Assembly: GCA_963841855.1 (NCBI GenBank)
Contig: CAWJEJ010000004.1
Location: 248,001-312,000, forward strand
Length of the DNA: 64,000 bases
From: CAXBBB01 sp963841855
Lineage (GTDB): Bacteria; Bacteroidota; Rhodothermia; Rhodothermales; BA12
Direction of reading: 5' to 3'
The notes below the pieces were generated by a model. It saw nothing but the letters and a program-made list of their open reading frames with translations, made no database searches and was not told the DNA's origin. This document shows, one piece after another, positions 27,234 through 40,932 of this stretch (position 1 is its first letter; each line of letters opens with the position of its first letter). The position numbers and the translations under genes are program-made.

Positions 27234-28241
27234 TCACGCGGCGGCCGAGTTGGTCGACGTGAAGGCGCCCATCGCGCTGAACTTATCCAGTCGTTGGCTG
27301 CGCAGCGTGTCGGCGTCCAGCTCGCCGAGCGCGGCGAGGGCGGTCGCGATGGCGCGTCCGGTCGCGTCGAACGCGGCTTGGTAGTTCTGGTGCGCGCCGC
27401 CGATGGGTTCGGGCACGATGGTGTCGATCACGCCGACTTCGATCAGGTCCGGAGCCGTCAGCTTGAGCGCGCGGGCGGCGTCTTCTTTGTAGTCCCACGA
27501 GCGCCACAGGATCGACGAGCAGCTTTCGGGCGAGATGACCGAGTACCAACTGTTTTCGAGCATCAGGATGCGGTCGCCGACGCCGATGCCCAGCGCTCCG
27601 CCGCTCGCACCCTCGCCGATCACGCAGACGACGATGGGGACGGGTAGACGCGCCATTTCGAGCAGGTTGCGAGCGATCGCTTCGGCCTGCCCGCGCTCTT
27701 CGGCTTCCAATCCGGGAAAGGCGCCGGGCGTGTCGAGCAGCGTCACGACGGGTTTGCCGAACTTGGCAGCCATTTTCATCAGCCGCAGCGCCTTGCGGTA
27801 GCCTTCGGGATTGGGCATGCCGAAGCGCCGCAGTTTGCGCTGCTTGGTGTCGCGCCCCTTCTGGTGGCCCATGATCATGACCGTCTGATCGCGCCCGCCA
27901 TAACGCTCGCCGCAGAACGTCGCCAGGCCGCCGACGAGGGCAGGGTCGTCGCCGAAGAGGCGGTCGCCGTGCATCTCGAAGAAGCCGTCGGTGAGCGCGT
28001 CGATGTAGTCGAGCGTGTAAGGCCGCAGCGGATGCCGCGCGATCTGGACACGCTGCCACCGGGTGAGATTGCGGTACACGTTGGCCCGCAACTCGTCGAC
28101 GCGGGCTTCGAGGGCGCGGATCTCGGGCGAGAGGTCGATTTCGAGCTTCTCGGCGTCGAGCTCGCGCATCTCGTCGAGCTTGGTTTCCAGCTCGTAGATC
28201 GGTTGCTCGAACGGGAGCAGGTGCTTGTCGGACGTTGCCAT
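27234..28241 (-). CDS. accA: Acetyl-CoA carboxylase carboxyltransferase subunit alpha
   Basis: A 335-residue AccA, the alpha half of the carboxyltransferase that moves CO2 from biotin to acetyl-CoA in fatty acid synthesis. The N-terminal coiled helix (FEQPIYELETKLDEM) and the crotonase-fold motifs are all present: RPYTLDYIDALTDGFFEMHGD, GHQKGRDTKQRKLRRFGMPN, VTLLDTPGAFPGLEAEERGQ, IGEGASGGALGIGVGDRI and SVISPESCSSILWR. The start is the ATG giving MATSDKHLL, 72 bp downstream of the glycosyltransferase gene on the same strand. accD is not in the window. Confidence 0.97.
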   Translation of the reverse strand: MATSDKHLLPFEQPIYELETKLDEMRELDAEKLEIDLSPEIRALEARVDELRANVYRNLTRWQRVQIARHPLRPYTLDYIDALTDGFFEMHGDRLFGDDPALVGGLATFCGERYGGRDQTVMIMGHQKGRDTKQRKLRRFGMPNPEGYRKALRLMKMAAKFGKPVVTLLDTPGAFPGLEAEERGQAEAIARNLLEMARLPVPIVVCVIGEGASGGALGIGVGDRILMLENSWYSVISPESCSSILWRSWDYKEDAARALKLTAPDLIEVGVIDTIVPEPIGGAHQNYQAAFDATGRAIATALAALGELDADTLRSQRLDKFSAMGAFTSTNSAAA

Positions 28242-28313
28242 GGGGCGGGGACTGGGGCGAAACGGGAAAATACGTCGCGAGGGTGGAGCCAACGTGAGGC
28301 TGCTCAGGAAGCG

Positions 28314-30338
28314 TCAGCCAGAACGCAGCCAGCGTCTGAAAAGCGCCCAATCGACGCGGGCGTTTTGGTGCTGCGCGTAGAGTCCGTGCGCCTGCTCGGG
28401 CGTCTGCTCGGGCGCGACGAGAATCGGTGCCACGCCGGGCCGCAGTCCCCACGCACCGGGTGGGCGATAGGCGATCTCTGGATCGTATCCGACGAGCGCT
28501 CTGCTTCCCCCGATCAGCGAGGGCGCTTGCCGGACGGCTTGGCGCAATCGGTCCGACCCAAAAAACGCAGCGAGCGGAGCGGCCAGCAGCAATCCGACGC
28601 CTGCTGTCACGTCGAGCGCGCGCCGCCGGAATGTGCCTCTCCCCTCGCCGACGACCTGATCCGCCTCGACCAGATCCAACGAGTCGACGGTCGACTTGCC
28701 GATGACGTAGCCGCCGTGAGGCGCGAGCATCCGAAACTGGACGGGCAAGTCCGACAGCGATTGCATCCAGCCCAGCACGTCGTAGGTCGGGATGGCGTCG
28801 GGGCTGAACACGAGTTGGTCGACCGACCGTAGCCGTACCAAGTCGCGCAGCCCGCGCAGGGGGCCGAGGTAGCGCGTCTGCCCACGTCCCGGCTGGTCGA
28901 ACGCGAACCCGATCAGGTCGAATGGCGGGCGCGGAAGCAGCGCCAGTCGCTCCCCGAGCGCGTCGGCCTCTTTGCGCGGCCCCACGTAGAGCGCGCGCCG
29001 ACCGCCCAGCCGCCGCCTGCGCCGAACGATCCGCCAGCCGATCACCCACGCCAGCGCCAGCAGCGCGCCGACACCGACGATCCAGCGCGAGAATCCAATC
29101 TGGGGAGCGAAGAACGACACGATCGCCGTCGCCCCGAACCCCGTCGCCACGCCCACGAGAGGTGGACGCAGCCGCAACCCGCGCAGACCCATCCGGTAGC
29201 CGCCCGCCACCAGCGTGGCTCCGACCGTAACAACCGAGAACAGCGTCGCCACCCACAAGAACCGCCCCGCGAGCCGGTCCCACTCGCCGGTACGCAGCCA
29301 TCCGGCGCCGACGAACGCAGCGAACGCACCGACGAGGTCGAGCACGAGCGGAAGCAGGCGCCGCATCCACTGGCTGACGACGCTGACGGCGGCGCGCCCG
29401 AAGATCGCCAGCCGCAGCGCGGTGTGGAGCATGGGGCCGCCCAGCTTCTCGTCCGCCGCGTGCTTCTCGGCGAACCGCAGCATGGCGCCATAAAACACGC
29501 GGACGTAGCGCAGTTCGCCCTTCTTGGTGCTCTCGCCCTTGTAATGGATGATGTGGGTGTCAGGCGTGAAGCAGATCGTCCACCCGGCCTGCTGGATGCG
29601 GTAGCACCAGTCGAGGTCTTCGCCATACATGAAAAACGCCGGGTCGAACAGACCAGCGCCGCCACCGTGCTCGGTCGACGTGGGATCGGGCGGATGATTA
29701 GGCGGCGGCTCGGGCGTAGAATCGGATAGCGGCTCATCGGCCCGCGTGCGGTGGAGGTAGAGCGCTCGCCTCCGGACCATCATGCACGACCCGGACAGCG
29801 CGTCGACCTCCGACGGCTCGTCGCGCGGCAGATACGTCATGTTGTAGCGGCCCAGGCGCGGGTGGCGCGGAAACAGGCGGCTCAGCCCGCTGATGCGGTA
29901 GAACGCGACTTCGGGCGTCGGAAACGCGCGTCGGCTTTCGGGCGCGAACGTGCCGTCGGGGTTGAGGATCGCCGGACCAGCGGCGCCGCAGTCGGGACGC
30001 GCGTCGAGGAAATCGGCCAGCGCGCGCAGCGTGTCTTCCTGGACGACGGTGTCGGGATTGAGGATGAACACGTGGCGCCCACGTGCCTGCCGGATCGCCT
30101 GATTGTTCGCCTTTCCGAAGCCGACGTTGTCCTCGTTAGCGAGCACGTGAACCTGGGGGAAGCGCTCGCGCACCATCTCGACCGTCCCGTCGACCGACGC
30201 GTTGTCGACCACGAACGTCTCGACGCTCAGCCGCTGGGACGCCCGCGCGACCGAGCGCAGCGCCTGTTCGAGAAACGCGCGCACGTTGTACGTGACGATG
30301 ACGACCGATACGTCGATGGCGGAGGAAGTGTGCGACAC
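28314..30338 (-). CDS. GT2 glycosyltransferase fused to a degenerate glycosylphosphotransferase-like membrane domain
   Basis: A 674-residue protein. Residues 8-255 form a GT-A family 2 transferase resembling rhamnosyl/WbbL types: VSVVIVTYNVRAFL, ANEDNVGFGKANNQAI, FILNPDTVV, DALSGSCMMVRRRAL and FFMYGEDLDWCYRIQQAGW. A helix-rich region (about 310-470) has four or five membrane segments. It is followed by a Rossmann part (RALYVGPRKEADAL, IGFAFDQP, YLGPLRGLRDLV) like the CoA-binding domain of polyprenyl glycosylphosphotransferases, then a final membrane helix. The catalytic KFRSM and RPE motifs are missing; a remnant such as RALVGYDPEIAY and LRPGV may stand in their place. It likely extends cell-surface glycans at the membrane. 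Confidence 0.8.
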   Translation of the reverse strand: MSHTSSAIDVSVVIVTYNVRAFLEQALRSVARASQRLSVETFVVDNASVDGTVEMVRERFPQVHVLANEDNVGFGKANNQAIRQARGRHVFILNPDTVVQEDTLRALADFLDARPDCGAAGPAILNPDGTFAPESRRAFPTPEVAFYRISGLSRLFPRHPRLGRYNMTYLPRDEPSEVDALSGSCMMVRRRALYLHRTRADEPLSDSTPEPPPNHPPDPTSTEHGGGAGLFDPAFFMYGEDLDWCYRIQQAGWTICFTPDTHIIHYKGESTKKGELRYVRVFYGAMLRFAEKHAADEKLGGPMLHTALRLAIFGRAAVSVVSQWMRRLLPLVLDLVGAFAAFVGAGWLRTGEWDRLAGRFLWVATLFSVVTVGATLVAGGYRMGLRGLRLRPPLVGVATGFGATAIVSFFAPQIGFSRWIVGVGALLALAWVIGWRIVRRRRRLGGRRALYVGPRKEADALGERLALLPRPPFDLIGFAFDQPGRGQTRYLGPLRGLRDLVRLRSVDQLVFSPDAIPTYDVLGWMQSLSDLPVQFRMLAPHGGYVIGKSTVDSLDLVEADQVVGEGRGTFRRRALDVTAGVGLLLAAPLAAFFGSDRLRQAVRQAPSLIGGSRALVGYDPEIAYRPPGAWGLRPGVAPILVAPEQTPEQAHGLYAQHQNARVDWALFRRWLRSG

Positions 30339-30627
30339 GCGACAAAACTACGGAGCGCGCCTCGTTGGCTACCGCGTGGATTTGAAGAGCCGTAGTTCAG
30401 CTTTTTTCCGCCTTTCGAGGACAAATTCGCGTCTGTCGATCTGGTGGGCTGGAAGGGTTTCCGGAAAGACGATACATAAGGCAAGAAGATCTTTCGTTCT
30501 AAAAAAGTAAACTTCACGACCGTTTTGACGACTCCACATTAGGTATCGGCGCGCGGCCGCCTAACACAGGCGTCTTGCATTTCGACGCTGGCTGATTTAT
30601 TAATAGGTATATCGACCTGTTCTCGTC

Positions 30628-35129
<4,502 letters not shown>

Positions 35130-35133
<4 letters not shown>

Positions 35134-35157
35134 CGACGAGGCATGCCCCGTCGCTAC
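35130..35157. repeat. REP palindrome covering the gltB stop codon
   Basis: GTAACGACGAGGCA is followed by TGCCCCGTCGCTAC, a 28-bp REP copy with two arm mismatches. The TAA within its left arm is the gltB stop codon. It lies 22 bp before the gltD start and may form a hairpin between the two cistrons. Confidence 0.75.
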
Positions 35158-35179
35158 GTCAACCTTCACCAACTCAATC

Positions 35180-36634
35180 ATGGGCAAACCCACCGGCTTC
35201 CAGGAATACGACCGCCGCCCCGTCCCCTACCGGCCCGCCGACGAGCGCGTGTCGGACTACGACGAGATCTACACGCTGCCCCAGATCGACCTGCTCAAAA
35301 CGCAGGGCGCGCGGTGCATGGACTGCGGCGTGCCGTTCTGCCAGAGCGCAACTGGCTGTCCCGTCGACAACCTGATTCCCGAGTGGAACGACCTGGTTTA
35401 TAGAGGCCGCTGGCGCGACGCCCTCGACCGGCTCCACCGCACCAATAACTTTCCTGAATTCACCGGCCGCGTCTGCCCCGCACCGTGCGAAGGCGCCTGC
35501 GTGCTGGGCATCAACGATGACCCGGTGACGATCAAGAACATCGAAAACAGCATCGTCGACCGCGGCTGGGACGAGGGCTGGATCGTCCCCCAACCGCCGA
35601 CGCACGAGACCGGCTTCTCGGTCGGCATCGTCGGCAGCGGACCGGCCGGGCTGACGGCGGCGCAGCAACTGCGGCGGATGGGCCATGGGGTGACGGTCTA
35701 CGAACGCGCCGACCGCAACGGCGGACTACTCGTCTACGGCATTCCGTCGATGAAACTGGGCAAAGACGTAGTCGTCCGGCGCGTGCAGCAACTTGCCGAT
35801 GAAGGCGTCGATTTCCGCACCAATGCCAACGTCGGCGGCGACGGGCCGGACGCGATCTCGACCGACGACCTGCGCGCGCGCCACGACGCGATTCTGCTCT
35901 GTGTGGGATCGACCCGCCCGCGCGACCTGCCGCTGCCCGGCCGCGACCTTGAGGGCATCCACTTCGCCGTGCCCTACCTGACCGACAGCACGCAGTCCAC
36001 GCTCGATGGCCGAGCGGCTGGCATCGACGCGCGCGGCAAACACGTCGTCGTCATCGGCGGCGGCGATACCGGGACGGACTGCATCGCGACGGCGATCCGG
36101 CAGGGCTGCGCCAGCGTCGTCAACTTCGAACTGCTCGACCGACCGCCGGCCGAGCGCCATCCGGCGAACCCGTGGCCCGAGTGGCCGCACGTCTTCCGCG
36201 TCGACTACGGACACGCCGAAGCCCAGGCCCGCTGGGGCGACGACCCGCGCGTCTACACCGTCATGACGACCGGATTCACGGCCGGAGCCAACGGCCAAGT
36301 CGCCGCCGTCGAGACCGCCCACGTCGACTGGTCGAACGGACGCCCCGAGCCCGTCGCCGGGACCGAGCGCGCGTGGCCCGCCGATCTGGTACTGCTCTCG
36401 GCTGGATTCGTCGGGCCCGAAGCCGCGGTCGCCGAGAGGTTGGGAGTTGAAACCGACACGCGCGGCACCTACCTGGCTGACACGCACAGCTACACCACGA
36501 GCACGCGGGGCGTCTTCACGGCCGGAGACTGCCGACGTGGGCAATCGCTCGTCGTCTGGGCGATCCGCGAAGGACGAGAAGCGGCGGCGGCCGTGGCTCG
36601 GCACTTGGAAATGGCGCACCGGCTGGCGGCTTAG
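35180..36634 (+). CDS. gltD: Glutamate synthase small subunit
   Basis: A 484-residue GltD that feeds NADPH electrons through FAD and iron-sulfur clusters to GltB. The N-terminal cluster-binding cysteines are in CMDCGVPFCQSATGCPVDN and CPAPCEGACVLGIN. The FAD site is VGIVGSGPAGLTAAQQL near 149, followed by GGLLVYGIPSMKL. The NADPH site is HVVVIGGGDTGTDCIATA near 289. The C-terminal FTAGDCRRGQSLVVWAI is the usual flavin-binding end. It follows gltB by 46 bp, most of which is the REP palindrome. Confidence 0.97.
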   Translation: MGKPTGFQEYDRRPVPYRPADERVSDYDEIYTLPQIDLLKTQGARCMDCGVPFCQSATGCPVDNLIPEWNDLVYRGRWRDALDRLHRTNNFPEFTGRVCPAPCEGACVLGINDDPVTIKNIENSIVDRGWDEGWIVPQPPTHETGFSVGIVGSGPAGLTAAQQLRRMGHGVTVYERADRNGGLLVYGIPSMKLGKDVVVRRVQQLADEGVDFRTNANVGGDGPDAISTDDLRARHDAILLCVGSTRPRDLPLPGRDLEGIHFAVPYLTDSTQSTLDGRAAGIDARGKHVVVIGGGDTGTDCIATAIRQGCASVVNFELLDRPPAERHPANPWPEWPHVFRVDYGHAEAQARWGDDPRVYTVMTTGFTAGANGQVAAVETAHVDWSNGRPEPVAGTERAWPADLVLLSAGFVGPEAAVAERLGVETDTRGTYLADTHSYTTSTRGVFTAGDCRRGQSLVVWAIREGREAAAAVARHLEMAHRLAA

Positions 36635-36680
36635 ATCGCCAACGTCAGCGGTTGGGAGAGCTGACACCCCCCCACGTTTC

Positions 36681-36713
36681 AAAGCTGTCAGGTTTTGAAA
36701 ACCTGACAGCTTT
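36681..36713. repeat. Perfect palindrome of the AAACCTGACAG family after gltD
   Basis: AAAGCTGTCAGGTTTT, one G, then its full reverse complement (16-bp arms). It lies 46 bp after gltD. It is related to the copy at 24273-24305 and may also act as a transcription-ending or stabilising hairpin. Confidence 0.75.
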
Positions 36714-36742
36714 CACCTCCACGCACAGCCGATCGCGTCAGA

Positions 36743-36822
36743 AACCTCATTTTATTTGGACACGAAGCGCTTCCACCTCTGAATCCGAGTTGCAGAGTTG
36801 TTTAACCTCTTTTTATTTAGGA
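36743..36822 (+). promoter_or_regulatory. Pair of AACCTCwTTTTATTTrGGA direct repeats upstream of amtB
   Basis: AACCTCATTTTATTTGGA at 36743-36760 and AACCTCTTTTTATTTAGGA at 36804-36822 are near-identical and lie 61 bp apart in the 131 bp just before amtB. They are AT-rich in an otherwise GC-rich region, so they are candidate promoter or regulator sites for nitrogen control. The second ends 22 bp from the ATG. Confidence 0.45.
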
Positions 36823-36844
36823 AAGAGATCAACAACCAGAAGAA

Positions 36845-38224
36845 ATGAAGCCCCCCGTTTCCACCACTTTCAAGGTCGCCACCGTCGCGCTGTTCGCACT
36901 CGCCGCCCCGGCCGCGCTGGCGCAGGAAGCTGCGGACACGTCCGCGCAGATCGCCCAACTCCAGACCAACCTCAACTACGTCTGGACGATCATCGCCGCC
37001 ATCCTGGTCTTTTTCATGCAGGCCGGATTCGCGATGGTCGAGTCCGGGTTGACGCGCGCCAAGAACGCCGCCAACATCCTGATGAAAAACGTCATGGACG
37101 CATCGGCCGGAGCGCTGGTGTTCTTCCTCGTCGGTTTCGGGCTGATGTTCGGCACGTCGGCGACCGGCTGGTTCGGCACCGAAGGCTTCTTCCTCATGGG
37201 CATCGAAGGGCAGGATACCAACTGGGTGTACGCCTTCTTTTTCTTCCAGGCCGTGTTTGCCGCCACCGCCGCGACGATCGTCTCGGGCGCCGTCGCCGAG
37301 CGGACCAAGTTTACCGGCTACCTGATCTTTTCGGTCGTGATCACCGCCGTCGTCTATCCCGTCTTCGGCTCGTGGGCATGGGGCGGACTGCTCAACGGCG
37401 GCGGATGGCTCGAAGGCCTGGGCTTCTACGACTTCGCCGGATCGACGGTCGTCCACTCGGTCGGCGGGTGGGCGGCGCTGGCGGGCGTGATGGTGATCGG
37501 GCCGCGCGTCGGCAAGTACGTCGACGGCAAGCCCCAGCCGATCCGGGGCCACAGCCTGCCCTATTTCGGACTAGGCGTGTTCATCCTGTGGATGGGCTGG
37601 TTCGGCTTCAACGCCGGATCTACGACGACTGGCGACAGCAGTATCGCCCTTATCGCTGCCAACACATTCCTCGCAGGGGCCGCCGGAGCGATGGGCGCCA
37701 TGATCCTGACGTGGGTCCGAAGCGGCAAACCCGACGTGCCGATGACGATCAACGGCGTTCTGGCCGGATTGGTCAGCATTACCGCAGGCTGCGACGCCGT
37801 CCTCCCGCCGTTCGCGATCCTGATCGGCTTAATCGCAGGCGTGCTGATGGTCTACGCGGCTGAGATTATCGAACGCTACGTAGACGATGCCGTCGGCGCC
37901 GTTGCCGTGCATGGCGTGTGCGGGGTTTGGGGCACGCTGGCCGTCGCGCTCTTCTTCGCAGACGGGTTCAGTTGGTCGATGCTCGGCGTACAAGCCATCG
38001 GCGTCGCCGCCGCGTTTCTGTGGACGTTTCCGCTCTGCTACGTCGTCTTCAAACTGATCGACCAAACCGTCGGCCTGCGCATGGAAGACGACGCGCAGAG
38101 TGTCGGCATGGACCTGTTCGAGCACGACGCCGTCGCCTACCCCGAGTTCTCGGTCGATCCCAACACGACGACCGGCGACGGCGCGACACGGCGCACATCG
38201 CCTCCGGTCGTAGCAGCGAGATAG
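36845..38224 (+). CDS. amtB: Ammonium transporter
   Basis: A 459-residue Amt/MEP/Rh ammonium channel. A signal peptide (ends APAALAQ) precedes eleven membrane helices. The twin pore histidines appear in STVVHSVGGWAAL (about 204) and AVAVHGVCGVWGTL (about 354). Other landmarks are FFMQAGFAMVESGLTRAKN, GAVAERTKFTGYLIFS and FGLGVFILWMGWFGFNAGS. It sits after the glutamate synthase genes, making a nitrogen assimilation block. No GlnK/GlnB regulator follows, although amtB-glnK pairing is common. The C-terminal tail after the last helix is Thr/Pro-rich. Confidence 0.96.
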   Translation: MKPPVSTTFKVATVALFALAAPAALAQEAADTSAQIAQLQTNLNYVWTIIAAILVFFMQAGFAMVESGLTRAKNAANILMKNVMDASAGALVFFLVGFGLMFGTSATGWFGTEGFFLMGIEGQDTNWVYAFFFFQAVFAATAATIVSGAVAERTKFTGYLIFSVVITAVVYPVFGSWAWGGLLNGGGWLEGLGFYDFAGSTVVHSVGGWAALAGVMVIGPRVGKYVDGKPQPIRGHSLPYFGLGVFILWMGWFGFNAGSTTTGDSSIALIAANTFLAGAAGAMGAMILTWVRSGKPDVPMTINGVLAGLVSITAGCDAVLPPFAILIGLIAGVLMVYAAEIIERYVDDAVGAVAVHGVCGVWGTLAVALFFADGFSWSMLGVQAIGVAAAFLWTFPLCYVVFKLIDQTVGLRMEDDAQSVGMDLFEHDAVAYPEFSVDPNTTTGDGATRRTSPPVVAAR

Positions 38225-38225
38225 C

Positions 38226-38254
38226 TGCCCTCCCACCGATCAGGCAGGAGGGCA
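38226..38254. terminator. Hairpin between convergent amtB and the lipoprotein gene
   Basis: TGCCCTCC pairs with GGAGGGCA across 13 nt, directly after the amtB stop and before the stop of the minus-strand gene. There is no strong T-run on either side, so its termination strength is uncertain. Confidence 0.5.
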
Positions 38255-38275
38255 CTTCTGCATCAGCGGCAAGGA

Positions 38276-39991
38276 TCAGCGGTTGGCCCAGACGGCCTCG
38301 TAGATCGGGTGGTTGGCGCGCTCCTCCTGCACCAGCCGCTCGAAGCCGATGCGGAACGTCGTCGCGAGCAGATCGCGGTTGATCGCGTTGTCGAGGAACG
38401 CGCGCAGTTGCGCCGGATCGTCCATGTCGACGTTTTCCATGTCCTGTCCTTCGCCCGTGACCGTGCCCTTGGCGAAGTAGCTCTGCGCAGGCTGCATCAG
38501 GTCCGCCGTGCGGCCGATGATCTGGAGGTTGACCGTCGGCGTGAGCGAGAACTCGTCCCACGGCATCGACAGGTCGATGGTGACGGCGACCAATCCATCG
38601 ACGCCCAACTCGTCCATCAGACGCTCCTGCTGCGCCATGCTGAAGGGACCGCTGGTGTCGCCTGCGTTCAAGACGGCGAACGGCGAGGGATCAAAGATGG
38701 TGCTCAGGCCGCCATACGAAGCCGAGGCGAACTCCGACGTCGCCGTGTCGCGAACGGCTTCGTAACGCTGGTAGCGCGAGCTGGCGAGCACGCGGGAAAT
38801 CGGAATCATCTCGACGTTCCACGCGCTCTGCATCGCACCCATCAGATCGCCGTGCATGTCGTTGGCGAGTTGCTGGTAGAACGCCGTCGGAAGCTGCGCG
38901 AACTGGCGCGTGCGCGTCGTGGTCGTCGTAGTGCGCGTGCCTTGGATACGATTCTCGCTCGTCGACGTGCTCGTCTTCTCCTGGCTTAGGTCGTTGGCGC
39001 GCACGGTGAAGGTGACGAGGGCGAGCTTGGTGCCCGGCAGAAACGCGGGACCGGCGAAGGCAGGCGGCTTGGTGAACGAGTACGCGAACGCATCGCCGTC
39101 CTGACGTTTCGGCTTCTTCTTCGACCGTGAAGCCGCCCTTGATCAAGCCGACCAGGTTGCGCGGCAGGTCGCCCGACGTGATCACCGGCACCACGTCGGC
39201 ACTCTTGACGACTTTGAGTAGCATACCACCGTTTTGCGCCTCCTCGAACGTGGGACGCTCGTACTCTTCGAGCATCAGCCAGTTTTCGCCCGTATTGATC
39301 GGATTGCCCTGTCCGTTGGAGAATACACCGGCGGGAAGTTCGATGCGGTTCTGCCCGGGAACGACGGCTACGTCCCAGAAGCCTTTGACGCCCATCGTCG
39401 TACCCAGCAGTGCGATCCGCATATCCGTCGCGAACCCGGGATTCTGGCGGTCGATCTCCAGAGTGAGTGGGCCTTCCAAATCGAGCGGGACAGCGTCGTC
39501 CATCGTCCGTCCGACCGGCTGACCGTTGACTGCGGTAATGCGAATCGGCGGCAGCGGGTTGAGACGGTACTCCTCGGACTGGCCCGCGGCAGACGTGATG
39601 CTCAACCGTGACGGGGCTGCGGTCTTCGTGGAAGAGGTACCGCGACACGCCGCCCGCATAGCTGTCCATCGGCGTACCGTTGGAGGTCATCTCGCCGTCG
39701 AGCTTCCACAGCCCAACTGCCGCTGCGCTTCATGAGCGTCACACTGGTCGTGGGCTGTCCCTCCCGATGGTTGCCGCCGATTGCGATGACGCCTGCCTCG
39801 CCCGTTGCTGACGGATAGGCATTATCGGTATAGCCGATCATGCGGTTGGTCTTGCTCAGATCGTCCGTCGACTGCGTCAGCATGCGTGCCGCGACCCCTC
39901 CGACTTGGTTCATGACCTGGGCGCAGCCGGGCAGAAGGATGAGGACAGCGAGCGTCGCGAGGGCGAGCAGAGAGAGGCGTGTGCGTGACAT
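38276..39991 (-). pseudogene. Large lipoprotein of unknown family, broken by three frameshifts
   Basis: Following the reading through three frames on the minus strand gives a lipoprotein of about 570 residues. It starts MSRTRLSLLALATLAVLILL with lipobox LPGC and continues VMNQVGGVAARMLTQSTDDL. One extra base occurs near 39712-39714 (GGG, after SGSW), one near 39604-39605 (TT, VTV/SITSAAGQ) and one near 39112-39123 (GAAGAAGAAG). The final segment is the longest intact one (LALVTFTVRANDLSQEKTST to IYEAVWANR), with a Thr-rich stretch and helix-rich LPTAFYQQLANDMHGDLMGA. No known family is recognised. Because sense continues after every shift, errors in short runs are likely. Confidence 0.6.
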
Positions 39992-40128
39992 AGCGGGTCG
40001 TGGCGTGGAGTGATAACCCAAGGCTACCGATTCTCTCACCCGCGCCGCGTCCCCGGATCCGGGTATTCTGTCCTGACGCACGTCTCGCCCGTTCGCTATT
40101 TTCGGCGTCTGTACTCGACTCTCGCACT

Positions 40129-40932
40129 ATGAACATCCTCATCATCGGCGGCGGCAACATGGGCCGCACCTACGCGCAAAGTCTTCTCCGCGCGCGCCTC
40201 GTCGCGCCGTCCGGCCTGATGATCTTGGAACGCAGCCAAGAGAAAGCCGACGAACTCCGCGACGCCGGATTGGGGACGGTCTACACGTCGTCCGAAACGT
40301 GCCTCGCCGCCGCCGACCTCGTCATCCTCGCCGTCAAACCGCAGGACACGTCGGCCCTCTTCGCCGCCCTGCGCCCGGACACCGATCCGCAGCAGGTGTA
40401 CCTGAGCATTATGGCAGGCGTCACCATCGACACGATCCGCCAGGGTCTGGCAGTCGAAAAGGTTATCCGCGCGATGCCCAACCTTCCGGCTCAGATCGGA
40501 CTGGGGATGACCAGCTTTACGGCCAGCGACGCCGTCACGCGCATCGAACTCGTGCTCGTGCAAAACCTGCTCAACACAACCGGAAAAGCGATCTACGTCG
40601 ACAACGAGCAGGCCATCGACGCGACGACTGCGATCAGCGGCAGTGGTCCGGCTTACGTGCTCTACTTCATGCAGGCGATGATCGAAGTCGCCGAAGAGAT
40701 GGGATTCTCGCCCAGCCAAGCCGAACTGCTCGTCGCTCAGACGTTTCGCGGCGCCGTCGAGCTACAAATGAAGAACGACCTGACGTGCGAGGAGTGGATC
40801 GCCCGCGTGTCGAGCCGGGGCGGAACCACCGAAGCCGCGATGCAGACGTTTCGCACGACCAGCGTTTTCGACGACATCAAGAACGGCGCGCGAGCAGCGC
40901 TAGCGAGGGCCGAAGAGTTGGGGCGCGGCTAA
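40129..40932 (+). CDS. proC: Pyrroline-5-carboxylate reductase
   Basis: A 267-residue ProC that reduces pyrroline-5-carboxylate to proline. The N-terminal dinucleotide motif is ILIIGGGNMGRTYAQSLL, followed by AADLVILAVKPQDTSALFAA, MAGVTIDTIRQGL and IRAMPNLPAQIGLGMTSF. The C-terminal signature region AISGSGPAYVLYFMQAM and RVSSRGGTTEAAMQTF matches the family. The start is the ATG at 40129; longer upstream readings lack the fold. It overlaps nothing and is convergent with the transglycosylase gene, whose stop is 1 bp away. Confidence 0.96.
   Translation: MNILIIGGGNMGRTYAQSLLRARLVAPSGLMILERSQEKADELRDAGLGTVYTSSETCLAAADLVILAVKPQDTSALFAALRPDTDPQQVYLSIMAGVTIDTIRQGLAVEKVIRAMPNLPAQIGLGMTSFTASDAVTRIELVLVQNLLNTTGKAIYVDNEQAIDATTAISGSGPAYVLYFMQAMIEVAEEMGFSPSQAELLVAQTFRGAVELQMKNDLTCEEWIARVSSRGGTTEAAMQTFRTTSVFDDIKNGARAALARAEELGRG

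Noticed and set aside
36681..36713. The palindrome after gltD as a simple rho-independent terminator
   Set aside because: No T-run follows the stem, and a related copy exists at 24273, so a repeat element is the better description.
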